Source: Pseudomonadota bacterium (GTDB lineage: Bacteria; Pseudomonadota; Alphaproteobacteria; Rhizobiales; Afifellaceae). Taken from it: a DNA stretch of 11,796 nt. A program made the position numbers and the translations under genes. Within the stretch, counting starts at the first letter, position 1; every line of letters begins with the position of its first letter. Where the stretch lies: NCBI GenBank assembly GCA_023417735.1, contig JAEZEK010000285.1, positions 1 to 11,796 on the forward strand, given 5' to 3'. The notes under the pieces are model-generated. The model searched no databases. It saw nothing but the letters and a program-made list of their open reading frames with translations, and had not been told where the DNA came from. This document shows, in pieces, positions 6,075 to 11,796 of the stretch.

Positions 6075-6884
6075 TCAGGCCGTCCCGGTGACCACCCATG
6101 CGGTGGCGGTGAGCGAGCGCGGACCGTCGGGCGCGCCGGTGAGATAGGCGCGCCGCACCGCCTCGCCGATGCGGGTCCGGTCGTCCGGCGCCAGCGCGGC
6201 CACGTAGCCGCCGACCGGGCCCTGGCCGCCGAGCAGCGGCTCCCAGAAGTCGGCGAAATCGGCGAAGTCCATGCGGATGGTCGCCTCGTCGCGGCGGACT
6301 GCGGCGAAGCCGGCGTCGCGGAACAGGTTGGTCATGCCGTCCGGCAGGGCGAGCGGGCTGGCGAAGAGCTTGTCCCGGATCGCCGCCGCCTTGTCGTCGA
6401 GCACCGAGGCGGTGTCCCAGAGGAGCCGCTGATACGTGAGGCCGCCGCGGAAATCCCAGCCGGCGGCCACCGCCGTCCCGCCTGGCCGGCAGAGGCGCTT
6501 CATCTCGCGCGCCGCCAACTGTGCGTCGCCGACGAAGTTCAGCACCAGAACCGCGTAGGCGGCGGCGAAGGCGCCGTCCGGCAGCGCGGAGCGGCAGAGA
6601 TCGTCCTCGACGAACGTGATTCCGTCCGCCTCGGGCCGCCCGCGGGCATAGGCGAGGTAGGCTGGCGAGACGTCGGTGGCGGTGATCGATCGTTCCGGAT
6701 AGCGGCGGCGGAGCGCGACCGCCATGCTCCCGGTCCCTGCGCCGACGTCGAGGAGGCGGCCCGGCGGCGGTTCTCCGACGCGGTCGAGCACCGCTTCGGA
6801 CAGGCGGGCGCTCCAGCGACCGATGAAGCGCTCGTAGGCGGCGCCGTCATTGGCGACGTAGGTGGTGGAGGGGCTGGCGGTCAT
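6075..6884 (-). CDS. class I SAM-dependent methyltransferase
   Basis: This 269-residue protein has a Rossmann-type methyltransferase domain. Motif I, LLDVGAGTG, lies at residues 44-52; the acidic end of strand 2 is Asp71 in ITATD; an ED pair in FVEDDL follows; strand 4 is YAVLVLNFV; and the post-motif region is MKRLCRPGG. The N-terminal YERFIGRWSARLSEAVLD pattern is typical of small-molecule methyltransferases of the UbiE/COQ5-like group. The C-terminal 100 residues form a variable cap that probably sets substrate choice. It starts 12 nt after the dctM stop with a weak GCGAG upstream, so it is very likely co-transcribed with the transporter. A methyltransferase inside an uptake and breakdown operon is unusual. 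The substrate is not predictable. Confidence 0.88.
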   Translation of the reverse strand: MTASPSTTYVANDGAAYERFIGRWSARLSEAVLDRVGEPPPGRLLDVGAGTGSMAVALRRRYPERSITATDVSPAYLAYARGRPEADGITFVEDDLCRSALPDGAFAAAYAVLVLNFVGDAQLAAREMKRLCRPGGTAVAAGWDFRGGLTYQRLLWDTASVLDDKAAAIRDKLFASPLALPDGMTNLFRDAGFAAVRRDEATIRMDFADFADFWEPLLGGQGPVGGYVAALAPDDRTRIGEAVRRAYLTGAPDGPRSLTATAWVVTGTA

Positions 6885-6896
6885 CTCGGCTCGCTG

Positions 6897-8177
6897 TCAG
6901 TTCATCGCGACGGTGGGCAGCCAGGTCGCGAGACCCGGCACCGCCATCAGCAGGAGCGTGAAGAGGATGATGAGGACGAAGAACGGCATGTTGGCGCGCA
7001 GGATCTTGATCTGATCGACCTCGGCGATCCGGCTCGTGATGATCAGCGCGATGGCCATGGGCGGCGTGAGCTGGCCGATGATCACTGCCATCACCATGAG
7101 CGTGCCGAAATGGACGAGATCGACGTTGAAGGCGACCAAGGTCGGCAGGATGACCGGAACCAGCACCGGGATCAGCGGGTCTAGGAACATGCCGGCGATG
7201 ATGGCGAGCACCATCAATGCGAGGAGCTTCATGTACATGCCGTCGCCGATCGTTAGCACGTCGATCATCGAGGCGAGCATCTGCGGGACGTGAGCGCTCG
7301 ACAGGCTCGCACCGAAGGCGAAGGAAAGGCTGACGATGAGCAGCAGTTCGCCCGTCGTCTGCACGGCGCTGACGAGCACCCGGTAAAGGTCGCGCAGGCC
7401 GAGCGTCCGGTAGACGAAGACGGAGATCACGATCGCATAGACGGCGCCGAACGCGCCGCCCTCGGACGGGGTGAAGACGCCGAGGACGAGCCCGCCGATG
7501 ATGATCGCCGGCATGCCGAAGGCGAGGGACGCGCGCAGGCCCGAGCGCCAGATCTCCCGCAGCGAAAAGGAGCCGTGCTTGCGCCAGCCCTTGCGGTGGG
7601 CGAGGAAGGCGACCAGCAGCATGAAGGCGCCGCCGAGCAGGATCCCCGGGATCAGGCCGGCGAGGAAGAGGGTGCCCAGCGAGACGCCCGTCACCGCCGA
7701 ATAGAGGATCATCGGCGAGCTGGGCGGGATCAGCGGGCCGACGCCGGAAGAAGACGCGCTGACGGCTGCGGATATCTCGGCGGAGTAGCCCTCCTTCTTC
7801 ATCGCCGGAATGAGGATCGAACCGCTGCCCGCAAGGTCGGCGGTGGAGGACCCGATCATGCCGCCGAAGAACATGCTGGTCAGCACGTTGACGTGAGCCA
7901 GTCCGCCCTTCAGCCACCCGACCAGGGCGCGGGCGAACTCGAAGAGCCGGCCGGAGATCCCGCCGGCGTTCATCGTGACACCGGCAAGCACGAACATCGG
8001 CAGCGCGATGAGCGTGAAGGTGCTCATGCCCGAGACCATCGACTGCGGTACGATGAGGAGCCATTGGCCCGCGAAGATGAAGCTGACCATCACGGCCGTC
8101 ATCAGCGCCGCGATCATCGGCACGCCGAGCGCCAGCAGGCCGAGGAGCAGAATGATCGTGATCAGCGCGCCCGTCAC
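6897..8177 (-). CDS. dctM: TRAP transporter large permease subunit (DctM family)
   Basis: This is the 426-residue integral membrane subunit of a TRAP transporter, which imports acidic solutes with the sodium gradient. It is nearly all hydrophobic, with about a dozen helices. Family stretches include ALGVPMIAALM (about 14-24), LPMFVLAGVTMNAGGI, MFFGGMIGSSTADLAGSGSI, the helix-breaking GVGPLIPPSSPMILY, and LTPPMAIALI near the end. Length is normal. The start is GTG 8177, which overlaps the dctQ stop as GTGA. GGAGG lies 7 nt upstream, and the following residues match normal DctM N-termini. The overlap implies translational coupling with the small subunit. Confidence 0.95.
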   Translation of the reverse strand: MTGALITIILLLGLLALGVPMIAALMTAVMVSFIFAGQWLLIVPQSMVSGMSTFTLIALPMFVLAGVTMNAGGISGRLFEFARALVGWLKGGLAHVNVLTSMFFGGMIGSSTADLAGSGSILIPAMKKEGYSAEISAAVSASSSGVGPLIPPSSPMILYSAVTGVSLGTLFLAGLIPGILLGGAFMLLVAFLAHRKGWRKHGSFSLREIWRSGLRASLAFGMPAIIIGGLVLGVFTPSEGGAFGAVYAIVISVFVYRTLGLRDLYRVLVSAVQTTGELLLIVSLSFAFGASLSSAHVPQMLASMIDVLTIGDGMYMKLLALMVLAIIAGMFLDPLIPVLVPVILPTLVAFNVDLVHFGTLMVMAVIIGQLTPPMAIALIITSRIAEVDQIKILRANMPFFVLIILFTLLLMAVPGLATWLPTVAMN

Positions 8178-8779
8178 CGGCGCGCCTCCGGCATTCGAGG
8201 CCGCTCGCGCCATTGCCGAACGAAATCGGCGAGGAAGGCGAGCGCGGCGAGCGCCGATCCGATCAGCATCGCCGAGGTGAACCAGCCGGTCTGGATGCGC
8301 AGATAGATCGTGCGGTCGGATCCGAACAGGCTGACATAGTCGAAGGCGAGGATCGCGAGGTAGCCGAAGACCGCCGCGGAGAGGAGGTCGGCAAAGAGCC
8401 GCGTCAGCTTCCGGATCTGCGGGGGGAGCTTCTCGACGATCACGTCGATCCGGATGATCTGGCGGCGGCGAACGGACAGGAACATGCCGCACATCGCCAG
8501 CCAGGGCATCAGTGCGATCACCAGTTCGTCGGCCCAGATCGCGGCATGGCCGAGGCCGTAGCGGGATACGGCATTGCCGAACACCAGGCCGACGATGGTG
8601 ACCAGGACGGCGGCGCCCGCAACCTCGACGAGGCTGTTCACCGCCCGGTCGAACCACGTCTCGTCCTCGAGCTTGACCAGATCCGCTTCGCGGGTGGCCT
8701 GGTCAAGCTGAGCGGCGAGGTCGTCGGTCGCCAGCGCGTCACCACGGCCGGGCGGGTTCTCGGTCGGCGGCGACGCCAT
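8174..8779 (-). CDS. dctQ: TRAP transporter small permease subunit (DctQ family)
   Basis: This 201-residue membrane protein has four hydrophobic helices, roughly at residues 52-72, 84-104, 124-147 and 164-186. The pattern is that of DctQ: a first helix after FDRAVNSLVEVAG, then VSRYGLGHAAIWADELVIALMPWLAMCGMFLSVRR-type features with the acidic pair DE in the second helix, and RRQIIRIDVIVEKLPP in the cytosolic loop. The first 50 residues form a hydrophilic, charged extension longer than in many DctQ proteins. ATG 8779 has GGAG 7 nt upstream. It lies 38 nt after dctP and overlaps dctM by 4 nt, as expected for a TRAP operon. Confidence 0.93.
   Translation of the reverse strand: MASPPTENPPGRGDALATDDLAAQLDQATREADLVKLEDETWFDRAVNSLVEVAGAAVLVTIVGLVFGNAVSRYGLGHAAIWADELVIALMPWLAMCGMFLSVRRRQIIRIDVIVEKLPPQIRKLTRLFADLLSAAVFGYLAILAFDYVSLFGSDRTIYLRIQTGWFTSAMLIGSALAALAFLADFVRQWRERPRMPEARR
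8185..8189 (-). promoter_or_regulatory. ribosome binding site deciding the GTG start of dctM
   Basis: GGAGG on the minus strand lies 7 nt before GTG 8177, inside the last codons of dctQ. It supports GTG over any of the upstream ATG codons in the same open frame. Confidence 0.7.
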
Positions 8780-8817
8780 CCGGTGCTCCAGGTGCTGACG
8801 GGCCTGCCTGCAGCCGT

Positions 8818-9813
8818 CTATTGCTGGGCCGCCTCGACGACGCGCTTGGTGAAGTCGGCGCCGGCCGTCTCGCCGATCTTCTCCCAGATCGGCTTCGAGG
8901 CTTCCTGGAAGGCCGCGAGATCGATCTCGTTGATCTCGACCCGGCCCTCGTCGCGCAGTCTCTTGAGCAGCGCCTCGTCGGCCTCGATGCCCAGCTGGCG
9001 GGTATACTCCGCAGCCTCCTGCGCCGCCCGCTTCACGGCCTCCTTCTGCTCGTCGGTGAGCGAATCGTACTTGCGCGCATTCATCACCAGCGTCACCGGG
9101 GTGTACACGTGGTTGGACAGGGAGACGTATTTCTGCACTTCGTGGAAGGAGCGGTTGACGGTGCCGGCGAGCGGGTTCTCCTGGCCGTCGACCGTCCCCT
9201 GCTGGAGGGCGAGGTAGAGCTCTCCGAGGTTCATCGTCACCGGCGACGCGCCATAGGTCTGGAACGTGAGCACCCGCGTCTCGCTCCCTGGCACGCGGAG
9301 GCGGACGCCGCGCAGATCGCCGGGGACCACCACGGGCCGCACGTTGTTGGTGATGACCCGGAAGCCGATCTCGCCGAAGGCGAGCACCTCCAGCCCGGCT
9401 TTCTCGCGCATGGACCGGCGCAGCTCCTCGCCGATCTCGCCGTCGAGCAGCCGCGCCACGTCCTCGCGGTCGCTGAACAGGAACGGCATGTCGAAGACGG
9501 CCCATTTCGTATCGAGCTGAACGGCGTCCGACCCCATCGGATAGACGTCGATCTGGCCGGTGCGGATCATCTGCAGGTGGACGACTTCATTGCCGAGCGC
9601 CTGCGTATGGAAGAACTCGTGGTCGAAACCGTCGCCCAGCTCGGCCTCGAGGTTCTCCGCGAAGCGCTGCGCCATCTGGAGATCGAGTCCGGTCAGCGGG
9701 TTCTCACCCGAGATGCGCAGCTTCAGCGCCTGCGCGGAAGCCGTCCCGGACGCGAGAGCGGACAGGCTGACCGCCAGCGCGCCGGCTAAAAGCATCGACA
9801 TCGTCTTCTTCAT
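8818..9813 (-). CDS. dctP: TRAP transporter periplasmic solute-binding protein (DctP family)
   Basis: This 331-residue exported protein has a classic signal peptide: MKK, hydrophobic core LLAGALAVSLSALA, cleavage after ASA near residue 27. The mature part is a DctP-type binding protein. GFRVITN at 150-156 and GVRLRVPGSE at 169-178 contain Arg152 and Arg173; the latter is at the position that in the family salt-bridges the carboxylate of the ligand. MNLGELYLALQQGTVDGQENP (194-214) is the family signature. ATG 9813 has GGAGG 8 nt upstream. The ligand is probably an organic or sugar acid, judged from the family and from the enolase-superfamily enzyme encoded 46 nt upstream. The exact ligand cannot be read from sequence. 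Confidence 0.95.
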   Translation of the reverse strand: MKKTMSMLLAGALAVSLSALASGTASAQALKLRISGENPLTGLDLQMAQRFAENLEAELGDGFDHEFFHTQALGNEVVHLQMIRTGQIDVYPMGSDAVQLDTKWAVFDMPFLFSDREDVARLLDGEIGEELRRSMREKAGLEVLAFGEIGFRVITNNVRPVVVPGDLRGVRLRVPGSETRVLTFQTYGASPVTMNLGELYLALQQGTVDGQENPLAGTVNRSFHEVQKYVSLSNHVYTPVTLVMNARKYDSLTDEQKEAVKRAAQEAAEYTRQLGIEADEALLKRLRDEGRVEINEIDLAAFQEASKPIWEKIGETAGADFTKRVVEAAQQ

Positions 9814-9859
9814 CTCTGCTTCCTCCCTCTGCTCCCGCAGCGTTCTCGGGCCTGTTCCC

Positions 9860-10957
9860 TCAGGCCTTGAGGCGGGTTTCCTTGAGCATGTCTCGGTCGA
9901 GCCGCACGCCGAAGCCCGGCCGGTCCGGCACCGCGAGGCGGCCGTTCTCCGGCTGCGGCGCATCCAGGAAGAGCGCCCGCTCCACCTGCTCGACGCCGAG
10001 ATGGCATTCGGCAAGCGTGCCGTTGCGGAAGCCGGCGACGTGGTGCAGGCAGTAGATGCCGCCGCCGCCGGCGTCGGAGAGCGGACGGTTGTAGATCTGG
10101 GCGAGATGCGCGACCCGCCGCGTCTCGGTCATGCCGCCGTTGTACAGGCTGTTCGGCATGAAGATGTCGATGGCGTCGTGCTCGAGCCATTGGCGGAAGC
10201 GGCTGGAATGTCCGTCCATCTGGCCCGCGGAAAGGGGTATCCGCGTCCGCTTGCGCAGCATCGCCATGTCGCGCGCGTCGTTGGCGCGCAGCGGATCCTC
10301 GAACCAGGCGATGTCGAGGTCCTCGATCAGGCCGCAGAGCTGTGTCGCCTCCTCCAGACCCAAGCTCTCGTTGGCATCGATCGCGAGGACGAGCTCGTCG
10401 CCGAGTTCCTTGCGGACGCGGCGCACGCGGCGCGCATCCTCCTGATAGCCCCCCTTGGCGACGCCGACGAGCACCTTCAGCCGCGTGTGGCCCTTGGCCA
10501 TGAGGCTGCGGCCGAGTTGCACGAGCTGGTCCTCGTCATAGGCTCCGAAGCCGTAGGTGACGTAGACATCGGCGTAGTTGCGGTGGCCGCCGAGGAGCTG
10601 CGCCACCGACCGTTCGCTCGCCTGGCCGATGATGTCCCACAGCGCCAGGTCGATGCAGGCGAGGGCGGCGAGGTTGATGCCGGTCATCCGGCCGCGCTCG
10701 GAGACGAGCGGATGGAGCCGCGCGTGAACCGCTTCGAGATCGCGCGGGTCCATCCCCTTGATCGCCGGGAAGAGGTCGTCCACGAGCGCGGCGGCCACGC
10801 CGTGCAGCAGGAAGCGCGCCGCCATGCCGACCCCGACATGGCCCTCGTCGGTCTCGATCTCGCAGACCACGCGGGTGCTCTCGCCGGCCGGCTTGTCCAC
10901 CAGCGGCAGGCGGGTCTCGACCTTGTGCAGGCTGACGCGGATGTCGGAGACGCGCAT
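9860..10957 (-). CDS. mandelate racemase/muconate lactonizing-like enolase superfamily enzyme
   Basis: The 365-residue protein has the two-domain layout of the enolase superfamily: a capping domain at about 1-125 and a modified TIM barrel. Recognisable elements are DLALWDIIGQ (103-112), the strand-2 segment RLKVLVG (159-165), metal ligands Asp194 in AIDANES and Glu220 in WFEDP, AGQMDGH at 244-250, IFMPNSLYNGGMTE at 265-278, and a glycine-rich loop with His305 and His306. Superfamily members abstract the proton next to a carboxylate, for example as acid-sugar dehydratases or racemases. Two usual residues differ: the second Lys of K-x-K is Leu163, and the third metal-ligand Glu is replaced by Gln246. 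The start at 10957 has AAGG 7 nt upstream and lies 3 nt after the amidase stop. The substrate is unknown. Confidence 0.9.
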   Translation of the reverse strand: MRVSDIRVSLHKVETRLPLVDKPAGESTRVVCEIETDEGHVGVGMAARFLLHGVAAALVDDLFPAIKGMDPRDLEAVHARLHPLVSERGRMTGINLAALACIDLALWDIIGQASERSVAQLLGGHRNYADVYVTYGFGAYDEDQLVQLGRSLMAKGHTRLKVLVGVAKGGYQEDARRVRRVRKELGDELVLAIDANESLGLEEATQLCGLIEDLDIAWFEDPLRANDARDMAMLRKRTRIPLSAGQMDGHSSRFRQWLEHDAIDIFMPNSLYNGGMTETRRVAHLAQIYNRPLSDAGGGGIYCLHHVAGFRNGTLAECHLGVEQVERALFLDAPQPENGRLAVPDRPGFGVRLDRDMLKETRLKA

Positions 10958-10960
10958 GGG

Positions 10961-11796
10961 CTAACCTTCGGCCTTGACGGCGACATGGGCTTCGAGCGCT
11001 GCCGGGATCCGGCCGGCGAGCCCGTCTTGCGCGCCGAGCAGACGGTCGAGGTCGGGGATCGGGCGGCGATACTCCGGATCTCCGGCCAGAGCGGCCTCGA
11101 TCGCCGCGGCGGCGGCGAGGGTCCCGACATCGTCGCGCCGGCGCCCGACGATCTGAATCCCGAAGGGCAGGCCGGCCGGGCTGAGGCCGCAGGGAATGAC
11201 CGTCGCGGGATGCGTTGTCAGCGTCACCGCGTAGGTGATCGAGATCCACTCGATGTAGCTCGACAGCCGCCGACCGTCGATCTCGGCCACGAAGACGTCC
11301 TCGACTGGAAACGGCTCGACGGCGGCGGCCGGGCAGATCAGCAGGTCGAACTCGTCGAAGAAGCGCTGGAAGCGCCGGAAGAGACCCGTCTGTTCGGCAT
11401 GGGCGCGGCCGATATCGGCAACCGTCAGGGTGCGGGCGAACTCCGTGTTGCGGATGACGTTCGGACCCGCGAGGTCGCGATGCCGATGCACGTAATCGCC
11501 GTAGGCGTGGGCGAAATTCGCCGCCCGCAGCGCATCGAAGGTGCGGTGCAGGTCGCCCAGGTGGGGGTCGCGCCACTCCGCCCGTCCGAACAGGGGCTCC
11601 AGCCGCTCCGCCACCACGGCGAAGTGGTCGCGGATCGTCTTCGAAACCGTGGCGCCGCCGAGATCTGCCGAGAACGCGACGCGGAGGCCTGCGAGATCGC
11701 AGTCGGGGAGCACGGCGAAGCGGACCGGATCGAGGTCGAGCGACAGAGGGTCGGACCGATCGGGCCCGGCCAGCGCCGCCAGGAGCAGGGCCGCGT
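10961..11796 (-). CDS. amidase signature family hydrolase (5' part outside window)
   Basis: The visible 277 codons are the C-terminal part of an amidase-signature (GatA-like) enzyme. The residues ALLLAALAGPDRSDPLSL near the window edge match the family segment that follows the catalytic core. Later come ANFAHAYGDYV, EFDLLICPAAAVEPFP, ATVIPCGLSPAGLPFGIQIVGRRRDD and the closing helix LAAAAAIEAAL. The glycine-rich core with the Ser-cisSer-Lys triad lies outside the window, so catalytic competence cannot be judged. Family members hydrolyse amide bonds of small molecules or act in Glu-tRNA(Gln) amidation; the operon context argues for a catabolic role. It is the most upstream operon gene seen, and the stop TAG at 10963 is 3 nt from the next start. 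Confidence 0.9.
   Translation of the reverse strand, partial: AALLLAALAGPDRSDPLSLDLDPVRFAVLPDCDLAGLRVAFSADLGGATVSKTIRDHFAVVAERLEPLFGRAEWRDPHLGDLHRTFDALRAANFAHAYGDYVHRHRDLAGPNVIRNTEFARTLTVADIGRAHAEQTGLFRRFQRFFDEFDLLICPAAAVEPFPVEDVFVAEIDGRRLSSYIEWISITYAVTLTTHPATVIPCGLSPAGLPFGIQIVGRRRDDVGTLAAAAAIEAALAGDPEYRRPIPDLDRLLGAQDGLAGRIPAALEAHVAVKAEG

Noticed and set aside
7290..8306. A 338-codon plus-strand open frame rich in Asp, Glu, Arg and His
   Set aside because: It is antisense to dctM and dctQ and has the charged, low-complexity composition of a frame opposite membrane-protein codons.
8178..8657. N-terminal extension of dctM with ATG starts inside dctQ
   Set aside because: GTG 8177 with GGAGG at 7 nt and the typical DctM N-terminus is clearly better.
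8797..8818. Possible hairpin GACGG/CCGTC between dctP and dctQ
   Set aside because: A 5-bp stem with a 12-nt loop, overlapping the dctP stop, is too weak to call.
8780..9505. Long N-terminal extension of dctQ in the same frame
   Set aside because: It is antiphase to dctP coding sequence, and the real start at 8779 has a good ribosome site.
9814..10014. Upstream ATG starts for dctP
   Set aside because: They overlap the end of the preceding enzyme gene. The signal peptide begins at 9813 with a strong ribosome site.

Overview
The window is a high-GC stretch with strong codon-position bias. Its gene content looks like an alphaproteobacterium, possibly Hyphomicrobiales or Rhodospirillales: a TRAP carboxylate transporter beside an enolase-superfamily enzyme, a short protein with a DUF1127-like tail, the remnant of an iron-siderophore ABC ATPase, and a SARP-hydrolase-cyclase regulator. 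The taxonomic placement is inference from gene content only. No rRNA, tRNA, CRISPR array, insertion sequence or phage gene was seen.

Left part (1-2556). A large minus-strand gene, cut by the left edge, encodes a SARP/BTAD-type DNA-binding domain, an alpha/beta hydrolase with an intact Ser-Asp-His triad and the start of a class III nucleotide cyclase domain. A 228-bp divergent region carrying a perfect 14-bp palindrome separates it from a plus-strand DUF302 gene.

Middle part (2557-5217). This is a loose patchwork. It holds a half-size EamA transporter with a TTG start, the decayed 3' end of a siderophore-type ABC ATPase directly upstream of it, and a secreted M23 metallopeptidase. A gene-free stretch of about 0.4 kb follows, rich in inverted repeats, and then a small plus-strand gene with a DUF1127-like C-terminus.

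Right part (5230-11796). Seven minus-strand genes are tightly packed and look like one operon. In transcription order they are amidase (5' end outside the window), mandelate-racemase-like enolase-superfamily enzyme, TRAP DctP, DctQ and DctM, a class I SAM methyltransferase and a sugar-phosphate isomerase/epimerase-like TIM barrel. The amidase-enzyme gap is 3 nt, dctQ and dctM overlap by 4 nt, and all other gaps are at most 46 nt. The simplest reading is import of an organic or sugar acid by the TRAP system, with processing by the enolase-superfamily enzyme, the amidase and the TIM-barrel protein. The role of the methyltransferase is unclear. The enolase-superfamily and TIM-barrel proteins both depart from the usual active-site residues, so the substrate cannot be named. 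The operon promoter must lie right of the window.
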